Of a DNA stretch of 40,295 bases, positions 1 to 7,300 are shown one piece after another. Within the stretch, counting starts at the first letter, position 1. Every line of letters starts with the position of its first letter. Under the pieces are notes generated by a model, which was not told where the DNA came from, searched no databases, and was given only the letters and a program-made list of their open reading frames with translations. Position numbers and translations under genes: made by a program. This DNA comes from an uncultured Pseudomonadales bacterium (GTDB taxonomy: Bacteria > Pseudomonadota > Gammaproteobacteria > Pseudomonadales > Balneatricaceae): contig CALKFY010000050.1 in the NCBI GenBank assembly GCA_938084925.1, positions 1 through 40,295 on the forward strand. Reading direction: 5' to 3'.

Positions 1-16
1 CTAGAAGCAGATAAGA

Positions 17-148
17 TTACTTATCGCCGTCTTCTTCCATCAGGTGACGTACTTTGACCCAACCCCACGCTAGTGCGCCGACCATAACACCGATTAAAAT
101 CATGCTGGGCCAAAAGGTTTCAAAAGTGTATGCGTCTAATCCAAACAT
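17..148 (-). CDS. Small hypothetical membrane protein (43 aa)
   Basis: Short ORF of 43 residues beginning MFGLDAYTFETFWP. An ATG start lies seven bases after a good GGAG ribosome-binding site, and a TAA stop ends the frame. One hydrophobic segment covers about residues 15-31 (rich in I, V, L, G, A, W), followed by a basic patch (KVRH) and an acidic tail (EEDGDK). This pattern fits a single-pass inner-membrane peptide with a cytoplasmic C-terminus. I do not recognise the family and assign no function. It could be an accessory subunit of a transporter or oxidase encoded beyond the left edge, but nothing in the window shows that. The clear RBS and sensible membrane topology are the reasons to call it real. 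Confidence 0.55.
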   Translation of the reverse strand: MFGLDAYTFETFWPSMILIGVMVGALAWGWVKVRHLMEEDGDK

Positions 149-206
149 GGCTATTTCTCCTTAGCTCTTTGATGTGTACAGCTTATCAAATTGGATATTT
201 CAGAAT

Positions 207-252
207 TTGACCTAGAGCAATTTTTGGCACTTAAAAAATTGACCTATGGCAA
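207..252 (+). promoter_or_regulatory. Direct repeat in the divergent promoter region
   Basis: Two copies of TTGACCTA-NN-GCAA lie at 207-220 and 239-252, exactly 32 bases apart, which is three helical turns. They sit between the small minus-strand ORF and the 8-oxoguanine deaminase gene. Phased direct repeats of this kind are typical of activator or repressor binding sites. The cognate regulator is unknown, and no strong sigma70 promoter is obvious on the plus strand. Confidence 0.35.
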
Positions 253-332
253 GGTTTTAAAAGCTGCCTAATTTGATGCCCTTTTGATACACTTAGCATT
301 ATAAACCTGACCAACTAGACAAAAGTAAAATC

Positions 333-1694
333 ATGCCACAAAACACCCATATTTGGCTTAAGCAGCCTCTAGCTATTCTCGCCGAAGGCGCAGAAAACGG
401 CCTTGTTATCGATACTGCCAACGGCACCATTATTGAGCTAGTAGCCAAAGGCCAAGAACCTGTTACAAGCTATATAGACAGTGTAGATGCCCGCGAATGG
501 GTGGTACTCCCAGGCCTAGTCAATGGTCATCATCATTTCTACCAAACTCTAACCCGTGCCTTGCCACGCGCGCTAAACAAACCACTGTTTGGCTGGCTAC
601 AAAGCCTTTACCCTGTATGGGCAGGCCTAGAAGCTGACATGGTGGAAAACGCTACCCAATTAGCCTTAGCAGAACTACTACTATCCGGTTGCACCACGGC
701 CGCCGACCATCATTACCTGTTCCCGCAAAGCATCACCGATGCTATGGACATTCAAGCAGAAACAGCGCTAAACATGGGCGTACGGATGACCATGACCCGA
801 GGCTCTATGAGCCTTGGTGAAAAAGACGGTGGCCTACCACCACAAAGCACTGTGCAATCAGAAGATGACATAATGGCCGACAGTGAACGTGTTATTAAGC
901 GTTATCATGACGCTAGTGCTGGCAGCATGTTGCAAGTGGCTTTAGCACCTTGCTCACCATTTTCTGTAACGCAAGAACTTATGTCAGAGTCGGCCAAAAT
1001 GGCGCAGCAACATGATGTGATGTTGCACACCCATTTGGCAGAAACAATAGACGAAGAAAACTTCTGCCTACAACGCTTTGGTCTGCGCACCGTAGACTAC
1101 CTAGATAGCGTCGGCTGGCTGAATGACAAAACCTGGCTGGCCCATGGCATTCACTTTAACGATGACGAGATAGCTCGTTTAGGTGCCGCAGGTACCGGTA
1201 TATGCCACTGCCCTACGTCTAACATGATGCTAGCGTCTGGAATGGCTCCCGTACGTCAATTGGAAGCCGCCGGTAGCCCAGTGGGTTTGGGTGTTGACGG
1301 CTCGGCTTCTAACGACGGTTCTAATATGATCCAAGAAGTACGTCAAGGCTTGTACCTACAGCGCTTAAAGTACGATGCTGAAGTGAGCCATTTTGACGCT
1401 TATCGCTGGGCCACTTCCGGCAGCGCTAAAATGCTGGGCCGTACAGACATTGGTGAACTTACTGTGGGTAAGCAAGCGGACATAGCCTGCTTTAAACTAG
1501 ACGAAATGCGCTTCAGTGGCAGCCATGATCCATTGGCAGCCTTGCTGCTATGTGGCGCCCAAAAAGCCGATGCGGTAATGGTGAAAGGCCAATGGCGGGT
1601 AAAAGATGGGGCTATTGAAAACTTGGACGTAGCAGAATTAATGCACCGTCACCACACTAGTGCGAAGCGCTTAGCCGCCAAACTGGATGCTTAA
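333..1694 (+). CDS. 8-oxoguanine deaminase (amidohydrolase superfamily)
   Basis: Metal-dependent amidohydrolase of 453 residues that deaminates 8-oxoguanine to urate. Along its whole length it strongly resembles the Pseudomonas 8-oxoguanine deaminases and the ATZ/TRZ-like group. Visible active-site residues are the strand-1 His motif at 66-68 (NGHHHFYQT), H232 and H234 with E237 (LHTHLAET), H271/H274 (AHGIHF) and the metal-binding D322 (GVDGSASND). The protein is cytoplasmic and has no signal peptide. The ATG start gives the usual N-terminus (IWLKQPLAI), though no strong ribosome-binding site precedes it. It is followed 26 bases later by an acetyltransferase gene and is probably co-transcribed with it. 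Activity on isocytosine or guanine-like s-triazines is possible in this family. The role is likely purine salvage or detoxification, in keeping with the nucleoside catabolic operon further right. Confidence 0.9.
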   Translation: MPQNTHIWLKQPLAILAEGAENGLVIDTANGTIIELVAKGQEPVTSYIDSVDAREWVVLPGLVNGHHHFYQTLTRALPRALNKPLFGWLQSLYPVWAGLEADMVENATQLALAELLLSGCTTAADHHYLFPQSITDAMDIQAETALNMGVRMTMTRGSMSLGEKDGGLPPQSTVQSEDDIMADSERVIKRYHDASAGSMLQVALAPCSPFSVTQELMSESAKMAQQHDVMLHTHLAETIDEENFCLQRFGLRTVDYLDSVGWLNDKTWLAHGIHFNDDEIARLGAAGTGICHCPTSNMMLASGMAPVRQLEAAGSPVGLGVDGSASNDGSNMIQEVRQGLYLQRLKYDAEVSHFDAYRWATSGSAKMLGRTDIGELTVGKQADIACFKLDEMRFSGSHDPLAALLLCGAQKADAVMVKGQWRVKDGAIENLDVAELMHRHHTSAKRLAAKLDA

Positions 1695-1720
1695 GAAAAG
1701 TCAAAACAAGGAAGCAAAGT

Positions 1721-2209
1721 ATGGCCCAAGTACGATCAGCTACCCTAGACGACATGCCGGCTGTAAATGGTATTTACAATCACTACGTACACCACACAGC
1801 TATCACCTTTGATGAACAGCCATGGCCCTTAAGTCAACGCCAAGCATGGTTTGCCAAATTTGCCGAAGGCCCATACGAGCTACTAATATGCGAGCATAAT
1901 GATCAGGTAGTAGGCTTTGCTTATACTTCGGCTTTTCGTCCGAAAACAGCTTACAACCGCTCTGCTGAAGTAACGATTTATACTAAATTAGCGCCCAAAG
2001 GCTCGGGTACTGAGCTTTATAAAACCTTGCTGGCGAGCGCCGAACAGAATTTCCATCGTTTGTATGCCGTCATTGCCCTCCCCAACCCAGAGTCCATAGG
2101 TTTGCACACCAAGCTAGGTTTTAAAGAAGTAGGCCTACTTAATGAGGTAGGCTACAAATTCGGCGTATATCACAGCGTGGCCATGTTAGAAAAGCAGTTG
2201 CACAGATAA
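1721..2209 (+). CDS. GNAT acetyltransferase, phosphinothricin/methionine-sulfoximine type
   Basis: 162-residue GNAT-fold N-acetyltransferase of the COG1247 (Pat/MddA) group. Characteristic segments are the N-terminal IRxAT-like start (VRSATLDDMPAVNGIYNHYV), the TFDE motif near residue 29, the GFAY strand near 67 and the RSAEVTIY strand near 83. The usual acetyl-CoA pyrophosphate loop (typically GxG/A at the start of helix 3) appears as PKGSGTELYKTLL around 92-104. C-terminal NPESIGLHTKLGFKEVG is the typical family ending. Such enzymes acetylate the amino group of glutamate analogues such as methionine sulfoximine. An AGGA ribosome-binding site lies eight bases before the ATG. The actual substrate is not determinable from sequence. 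Confidence 0.85.
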   Translation: MAQVRSATLDDMPAVNGIYNHYVHHTAITFDEQPWPLSQRQAWFAKFAEGPYELLICEHNDQVVGFAYTSAFRPKTAYNRSAEVTIYTKLAPKGSGTELYKTLLASAEQNFHRLYAVIALPNPESIGLHTKLGFKEVGLLNEVGYKFGVYHSVAMLEKQLHR

Positions 2210-2231
2210 ACATCGATTTGATTACCATCTA

Positions 2232-2283
2232 ACATCATTTTGATGTAATATTGTATCTATCTTGAAGTAGTAAGGGATACAAT
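2232..2283 (+). promoter_or_regulatory. Candidate autoregulatory operators of the toxin-antitoxin pair
   Basis: Two inverted repeats fill the 75 bases upstream of the antitoxin gene: ACATCA-ttt-TGATGT at 2232-2246, and perfect 8-base arms ATTGTATC (2250-2257) and GATACAAT (2276-2283) separated by 18 bases. The second encloses the ribosome-binding region and ends one base before the ATG. Type II TA pairs normally repress themselves, so these are the natural operator candidates. The second could also fold in the mRNA. Confidence 0.5.
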
Positions 2284-2284
2284 C

Positions 2285-2707
2285 ATGAATGCTGCCGTCG
2301 ATCAGTTTCTTAAAGAAGCCCAAATTCCAGCCTCTGCTCTGAGTGACAGAGTCATATACATTCAGACAGTACGCGAAGGCCTGCCTGGCTATACGGTAAA
2401 GGCTGGCAGCAAACTAATTGGTCGTAGTTTGTTCATCCGTTTATTTGATACTAACTCGGCTAACCTGAGTCGTTTTTATAGCAAGAAACACCTCAACCGT
2501 CATGACTCAGAAGAAGTATTAGATACCTTTCGCGTGACCGCAGAGGCAATACGTATATGGGGAGATAAAGACACAGCCCTAGAATGGTTAAACATGCCAA
2601 TACCAGCATTGGCCGGTGACAAGCCTGTAGACCTATTTGACACCTTTGACGGCCGTCGCTGGGTTAGTGAAGTGCTACACAAAATAGAATTTGGGGAATT
2701 CAGTTAA
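2285..2707 (+). CDS. Antitoxin of an Xre/MbcA-RES toxin-antitoxin system (DUF2384)
   Basis: 140-residue antitoxin. The C-terminal 45 residues form the Xre/MbcA/ParS toxin-binding domain (DUF2384), recognisable by WLNMPIPALAGDKPVDLFDT followed by GRRWVSEVLHKIEFG. The N-terminal part (about residues 10-95) is the helical DNA-binding region of this family. Its stop codon overlaps the start of the next gene by one base (TAATG), so antitoxin and toxin are translationally coupled, with the antitoxin first as is usual. It should neutralise the RES toxin by covering its active site and should repress its own promoter. Inverted repeats immediately upstream are suitable operators. Confidence 0.9.
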   Translation: MNAAVDQFLKEAQIPASALSDRVIYIQTVREGLPGYTVKAGSKLIGRSLFIRLFDTNSANLSRFYSKKHLNRHDSEEVLDTFRVTAEAIRIWGDKDTALEWLNMPIPALAGDKPVDLFDTFDGRRWVSEVLHKIEFGEFS

Positions 2708-3183
2708 TGCAGTTGTACCGCATCTGCCCACAAGCTTACCTACAGGACTTTAGTGGACTTGGAGCTAGCTACAAGGACGGAGCTAGGTGGAATTCAGCTG
2801 GTTTACCCGTGTTATATTTTGCATTGTCGCCAGCAACGGCCTTACTAGAAATGGCCAACTACATCCCTTCACCGCGACTAGTACCCCCGTCATACCGGAT
2901 GGGCATTTATGAGCTACCTGAACAGGTAAAGCTAGATCAATTAAGTAGCAAGCAACTACCAGACGATTGGGCTCAGTACCCCTACCCCAAATCTACACAA
3001 ATACTGGGTGATCAATGGTTAAATGCTGGTGAAGCATTAGGTTTACTAGTACCCAGTACAGCCGTTTCCGCAGGCCTAGAGCAAATTGTGCTCATTAACC
3101 CACGCCACCTACAAATTAATCAACTTCAACTTACGGACAGCATAAAAGAGCTGTATAACAAACGCTCCTTTATGGGAATGTAA
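2707..3183 (+). CDS. RES-domain toxin (NAD+-degrading)
   Basis: 158-residue RES-domain toxin. The three residues that give the domain its name are present: R27 in the GARWNS motif, E48 in TALLEMA, and S117 in LVPSTAV. RES toxins bind NAD+ and destroy it (MbcT acts as a phosphorylase), stopping growth. The length matches the family and the domain fills the whole protein, so the toxin looks intact. It overlaps the antitoxin stop by one base. The next gene is convergent, so the pair forms a self-contained two-gene unit. Its position among ordinary metabolic genes suggests a horizontally acquired module, but I see no flanking repeats or change of codon usage that would prove it. Confidence 0.9.
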   Translation: MQLYRICPQAYLQDFSGLGASYKDGARWNSAGLPVLYFALSPATALLEMANYIPSPRLVPPSYRMGIYELPEQVKLDQLSSKQLPDDWAQYPYPKSTQILGDQWLNAGEALGLLVPSTAVSAGLEQIVLINPRHLQINQLQLTDSIKELYNKRSFMGM

Positions 3184-3199
3184 CTGACTAATCTGACTC

Positions 3200-3475
3200 T
3201 CAGCGCTCTGGTGATTCATCTTCTGGCGTGGCACGCATAGCGCCAAACAAGAAGCTAAACAAACCAATAAACATCATGCTAAATAAAATAATAGTCACGT
3301 AAACATCGCTGCTATAACCACAGGACATGGTGCCGACATAACCCTCTACTGGCTGCATATAATCTGGGCCGCAATAAAGCTTACCAGCGGCCTTAGAAAC
3401 TAGCATAGTGGCACGTTCAACTAACATAAAACCACCACTAATAAAGATTAGGGCTAGAGCTATTTTTTTCAGCAT
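3200..3475 (-). CDS. Hypothetical two-span membrane protein (91 aa)
   Basis: Predicted 91-residue protein starting MLKKIALALIF. A longer reading frame extends upstream to 3583, but its extra 36 residues are basic and atypical, while the ATG at 3475 places a hydrophobic segment right at the N-terminus, so that start is preferred. Hydrophobic stretches lie at about residues 4-25 and 57-78. The loop between them contains two cysteines (YCGP and SCGY), which would be periplasmic if the N-terminus is cytoplasmic and might form a disulfide. The acidic C-terminus is hydrophilic. I do not recognise the family and infer only a membrane location. It converges with the RES toxin gene. Confidence 0.6.
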   Translation of the reverse strand: MLKKIALALIFISGGFMLVERATMLVSKAAGKLYCGPDYMQPVEGYVGTMSCGYSSDVYVTIILFSMMFIGLFSFLFGAMRATPEDESPER

Positions 3476-3669
3476 GATCAGTCTCTTTTTGTCGCTGTTA
3501 ATAGACACCAAGAGTGTCCTAAAGATAGGATTGATTTTACCCCTTTTATGCACTAACAACCACCGCCAAAACGTTGCCAACATTTGCGCCTAAAAAGCAT
3601 AGCAGCCGAGATAACTAACAGGTACACTGCAAAAAAACAAAAAATAGCAAACAAGGCTTAAACAACACT

Positions 3670-4902
3670 ATGCAAGTAGAACGCTTACAAACTCACGTAG
3701 TCGCAGTACCACCTCCACATATTGGTGGCATGTATTGGATTTTCGTCACCTTAACCACCCGCTGCGGCATTACTGGCGTTGGCGAAGTCTACGCCTCTAC
3801 CTTCCACCCCACAGTAATGGAAGCAGCCTTGCAAGACGTATTCGATCGTTACCTAAAAGGACACGACCCCCATCATATAGAACGCTTTTATCGCGAATGT
3901 TATTCCAGTGGTTTTACCCAGCGCCCGGACCTTACCATGATGGGAGCCTTTAGTGGCCTAGAAATGGCCTGCTGGGACATTATCGGCAAAGCCGCCAACA
4001 AACCGGTGTACGAACTTATAGGCGGCAAGGTACACGACAAGCTGCGCAGCTACACCTACCTATATCCATTAGACAAAGATGGCAAGCACAATTACGACTG
4101 CCCAGACCTAGCCGCAGAATGCGCTATTGCTAACCAAGAGCTTGGTTTTACGGCGGTAAAGTTTGACCCTGCTGGGCCTTATAGCGCTTATTCTGGTCAT
4201 CAAATCTCTTTAGCAACCCTAGAACGCAGCGCCTTGTTCTGCGAAAAAATCCGGGCCGCCGTAGGCAACGACTGCGACCTATTGTTTGGTACCCATGGGC
4301 AAATGACACCAGCGTCCGCCATTCGTCTAGCACAACGTATTGAGCCCTATGACCCCCTATGGTTTGAAGAGCCTGTACCACCAGGCCAAAACGCCGCCAT
4401 GGCACAGGTAGCTGCCAAAACCAGCATTCCCGTAGCCACAGGCGAACGCCTAACAACCAAGTATGAATTCCATGACGTACTGCAACACAAGGCCGCATCT
4501 ATACTACAGATGAACCTAGGTCGCGTTGGCGGTATCTTGGAAGCTAAAAAGATCGCTAGCATTGCCGAAGTACACTACTGTCAAATAGCCCCACATCTAT
4601 ACAATGGCCCCATTGGCGCTGCTGCTAGCATTCAGTTGGCGGCGGCAACACCTAACTTCTTAATTCAAGAAAGCATCGGTACATGGGACGGCTTCCATGC
4701 CGAGGTAGTAGAAGAAAAGATCGACTGGCAAAACGGCTACATCATTCCTAATGACAAGCCAGGCTTGGGCATTAATCTGAATATGGAGGTGGTAGACGCC
4801 CACTCTCCTTATAAAGAAAAACGCCTGCACTTGATCATGGATAGCAATCCATATGATGTTGGCAGTGAAAATGGTTCCGAAGATTGGAAAGGCTTCGACT
4901 AA
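3670..4902 (+). CDS. Mandelate racemase/muconate lactonizing-family enzyme (enolase superfamily)
   Basis: 410-residue enolase-superfamily protein with an N-terminal capping domain (to about 125) and a TIM-barrel domain. Likely Mg2+ ligands are D203, E233 (WFEEP) and E259 (TGERL). K164 and D166 (VKFDPAG) occupy the second-strand KxK/KxD position, and H309 (QIAPHLYNG) is the candidate catalytic His. Oddly, the Asp that normally pairs with that His at the end of strand 6 is replaced by N282 (LQMNLGRVGG). Relatives dehydrate or isomerise sugar acids, so a sugar-acid dehydratase is likely, but the substrate cannot be named. The gene is followed after 20 bases by a GMC oxidoreductase gene, and the two probably act in one pathway. 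No strong ribosome-binding site precedes the ATG. Confidence 0.8.
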   Translation: MQVERLQTHVVAVPPPHIGGMYWIFVTLTTRCGITGVGEVYASTFHPTVMEAALQDVFDRYLKGHDPHHIERFYRECYSSGFTQRPDLTMMGAFSGLEMACWDIIGKAANKPVYELIGGKVHDKLRSYTYLYPLDKDGKHNYDCPDLAAECAIANQELGFTAVKFDPAGPYSAYSGHQISLATLERSALFCEKIRAAVGNDCDLLFGTHGQMTPASAIRLAQRIEPYDPLWFEEPVPPGQNAAMAQVAAKTSIPVATGERLTTKYEFHDVLQHKAASILQMNLGRVGGILEAKKIASIAEVHYCQIAPHLYNGPIGAAASIQLAAATPNFLIQESIGTWDGFHAEVVEEKIDWQNGYIIPNDKPGLGINLNMEVVDAHSPYKEKRLHLIMDSNPYDVGSENGSEDWKGFD

Positions 4903-4922
4903 TTTAGCTAGACGGTATATTT

Positions 4923-6524
4923 ATGCAGTTTGATTATATTGTTGTTGGCGCTGGCTCCGCTGGTTGTATTGTTGCGGAGCAGCTAAGCCAGAATGGCCGC
5001 CACAGCGTTTTGTTGCTAGAAGCTGGCGGTGCACTGCACAACCCCTGGATAAGTGTACCCGCGGGTTTTGGGGCCACCTATTACCACCCCAAGTACAACT
5101 ACATGTACTACAGCGAAGCCGAAGCCCATATGGCCAAGCGTAGTCTGTATGTACCCCGTGGCAAAGGTTTAGGCGGTTCTGGGTCCATCAATGCCATGAT
5201 CTACGTACATGGTGCCCAACGTGACTTTGATGATTGGGCTAAAGCGGGCAACCCTGACTGGTCCTATGACAAGGTATTACCCTATTTCAAACAGCTAGAA
5301 CAACACCCTAGTGGCGGCACCTCCCACCGTGGTGGCCAAGGTCCCATAGCCATTACTCCCATGAAAGACGGTGCCCACCCCACTTGCCAGCACTTCCTGC
5401 AAGCTACGCAACAAGCAGGCCTACCACAAACTGAAGACTTCAACGGCGGCCAATTTGAAGGCGCTGGCATCTATGACACCAACATTCGTGATGGCAAAAG
5501 AGACTCTAGCTTCACAGCTTATCTAAAGCCGGCGTTAAAACGCAGCAATTTAACCCTGTGGATCCAAGCCAAGGTCACCAAGCTAACCCTGCAACATACT
5601 CAAGTAACAGGCCTAGAAGTCAGCCACCGAGGTCAAACCAAACAAGTGCAGGCCACACGTGAAGTAATACTGTGCGCAGGAGCCGTGGCCAACCCACAAA
5701 TTCTAGAATGGTCTGGCATAGGCCAACAGCAACTTTTACAGGACGCAGGCATAGACTGCTTACTAGATGCCCCAGGGGTAGGTGAAAACCTACAAGACCA
5801 CCTGTGTGCAAGCTTCTACTACCGTGCCAATTGCAGCACCCTAAACGACGATTTTGGCACCTGGTCAGGCAAGATCAAAGCAGGATTACAGTATACCTTT
5901 GGCCGCAAGGGTCCACTGTCTATGAGCGTGAACCAAGCAGGTGGATTTTTCCGAGGTAGTGAGGAAGAAGAACATGCCAATATCCAAATGTACTTCAACC
6001 CCTTGTCCTACGAGATACCAGAAAACCCCAATGCCAAGATAACGCCGCTGCCCTATTCTGGTTTCCTTATTGCCGTAAACCCATGCCGCCCCACTAGTCG
6101 CGGCAGTGTTCACATCAACCCAGCTAATCCACAACAAGCACCACAAGTGAAGCTTAACTTCCTCAGTACCGAACACGACCGCAAAGAAGTCGTCCAAGCT
6201 GGCAACCTAGTACGCAAAATAGCTAAGGCAGCCGCCTTGCAAGACATTACCATAAGAGAAGAAAAGCCCGCAGCTGAAGTCACCAGCGATGAAGAAATGC
6301 TAAGCTACTTCCAACAGCAAGGTGGCTCCATCTACCACCTCAGCGGCTCTTGTGCCATGGGCTCAGACCCTGCAACGAGCGTAGTAAACCAAGAATTGAA
6401 GGTGCACGGATTAGAAGGCCTACGCATCGCCGATGCCTCTATATTCCCCAACGTTACATCGGGCAATACCAATGCACCTACCATGATGGTGGCATTGAAG
6501 GCTGCGGATTTAATTTTAGGGTAA
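4923..6524 (+). CDS. GMC-family FAD-dependent alcohol dehydrogenase/oxidase
   Basis: 533-residue glucose-methanol-choline oxidoreductase of the choline dehydrogenase (BetA) type. The N-terminus carries the FAD Rossmann motif GAGSAG at about 9-14, followed by the ribose-binding acidic residue in LLLEAGG. GMC signature 1 (RGKGLGGSGSINAMIYVHG) lies near 80-98, and signature 2 (GAVANPQILEWSGIG) lies in the middle of the chain. The catalytic His is H472 (YHLSGSCAMG), with N515 (SGNTNAP) as the second active-site residue. It oxidises a primary or secondary alcohol to an aldehyde or ketone, passing electrons to quinone or oxygen. The substrate is unknown; pairing with the enolase-superfamily gene upstream suggests a polyol or sugar rather than choline, and no betaine aldehyde dehydrogenase or betaine regulator is nearby. 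Confidence 0.85.
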   Translation: MQFDYIVVGAGSAGCIVAEQLSQNGRHSVLLLEAGGALHNPWISVPAGFGATYYHPKYNYMYYSEAEAHMAKRSLYVPRGKGLGGSGSINAMIYVHGAQRDFDDWAKAGNPDWSYDKVLPYFKQLEQHPSGGTSHRGGQGPIAITPMKDGAHPTCQHFLQATQQAGLPQTEDFNGGQFEGAGIYDTNIRDGKRDSSFTAYLKPALKRSNLTLWIQAKVTKLTLQHTQVTGLEVSHRGQTKQVQATREVILCAGAVANPQILEWSGIGQQQLLQDAGIDCLLDAPGVGENLQDHLCASFYYRANCSTLNDDFGTWSGKIKAGLQYTFGRKGPLSMSVNQAGGFFRGSEEEEHANIQMYFNPLSYEIPENPNAKITPLPYSGFLIAVNPCRPTSRGSVHINPANPQQAPQVKLNFLSTEHDRKEVVQAGNLVRKIAKAAALQDITIREEKPAAEVTSDEEMLSYFQQQGGSIYHLSGSCAMGSDPATSVVNQELKVHGLEGLRIADASIFPNVTSGNTNAPTMMVALKAADLILG

Positions 6525-6533
6525 TAAATACTT

Positions 6534-6616
6534 CGTCATTGCGAACGAAGCGCGGTAATCTCTTCCAGTACACACTTCGCCTGATAAAGATTGCTGCGCC
6601 TTCGGCTCGCAATGAC
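6534..6616. repeat. 83-bp palindromic intergenic repeat, copy 1
   Basis: Starts CGTCATTGCGAA and ends TCGCAATGAC, with inner AATCTC / AGATTGCT segments, so the whole element can fold into a long hairpin. A second copy of the same length and same ends lies at 23831-23913. It sits between two convergent genes, where it can serve as a bidirectional transcription stop or mRNA 3' protector. It resembles the CGTCATTGCGAG palindromic units dispersed in many bacterial genomes. Confidence 0.85.
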
Positions 6617-6631
6617 TAGGGTTATAGGCGT

Positions 6632-7207
6632 TTATTTAGCGTCGCGCCACTGTTCATTAGTAATGCAATAAAGCGCATGACGTTCTAGTTCATGCCCCTT
6701 GGGCAAGGCTGGGTGGTCAAAATCTTCGTTGCTGTTACTCATACCAATGCGCTCCATGACGGCCATAGATCGCACGTTGGATTTGGGCGTAAATGACATG
6801 AGCTTTTCTAGCTCAAGTTCTTGAAAAGCAAAGTCCACTACGGCCTTAGCGGCTTCGGTGGCGATACCTTGGCCCCAGGTATCGCGGGACAAGCGCCAAC
6901 CGATTTCTACGCAAGGACTAAAGCTAAAATCGTGGGTGGGTTCGTGCAGGCCAACAAAACCTACAAAACGTTCATCTTCCATGCGTTCTACGGCCCATAG
7001 GCCCCAGCCTTGAGCGGTAATCAACGACTGAATACGGTCGGCCATGGCATCACTTTCATCACGAGACAAGGCCGCTGGAAAATAACGCATCACTTCTGGA
7101 TCAGCATTCATATCAGCAAACACGGCATGATCTCGTAGGCGCCATTGACGCAGACGTAATCGTTCCGTTTCCAACTGTATCGGGCTGTCAAATTGCAGTG
7201 ATCTCAT
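6632..7207 (-). CDS. GNAT acetyltransferase, RimJ/RimL type
   Basis: 191-residue acetyltransferase of the COG1670 group. Typical features are LETERLRLRQWRLRDH at residues 12-27, the VGFVGL strand near 86-91, the EIGWRL strand near 104-109, and the acetyl-CoA-binding loop WGQGIATEA near 115-123. It ends with the family pattern NVRSMAVMERIGM. Family members transfer acetyl groups to protein N-termini or to small amines; the substrate here is unknown. AAGG precedes the ATG at a modest distance. The gene is single, convergent with the GMC oxidoreductase across the palindromic repeat, and lies 90 bases downstream of the DegT-type gene in the same orientation. Confidence 0.85.
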   Translation of the reverse strand: MRSLQFDSPIQLETERLRLRQWRLRDHAVFADMNADPEVMRYFPAALSRDESDAMADRIQSLITAQGWGLWAVERMEDERFVGFVGLHEPTHDFSFSPCVEIGWRLSRDTWGQGIATEAAKAVVDFAFQELELEKLMSFTPKSNVRSMAVMERIGMSNSNEDFDHPALPKGHELERHALYCITNEQWRDAK

Positions 7208-7300
7208 GGCCTTAACCTAATTATTTTATCGAACTGTCTAAATAATATCAGCTCACAATTTAACGGGCTTATCTAAGCACGTCAACCAAGCTAATAGTTA

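Noticed and set aside
221-243. Possible sigma54 promoter (TTGGCAC followed by TTGAC)
   Set aside because: The GG and GC elements are not at the required spacing, and no GC is present at the -12 position.
3476-3583. N-terminal extension of the 91-residue membrane protein
   Set aside because: The upstream 36 codons give a basic, non-conserved-looking leader that would bury the membrane segment; the ATG at 3475 is more natural.
4148-4562. Minus-strand frames of 71-116 residues opposite the enolase-superfamily gene
   Set aside because: Composition is biased to R, W and C, there is no ribosome-binding site, and the plus-strand gene is clearly real.
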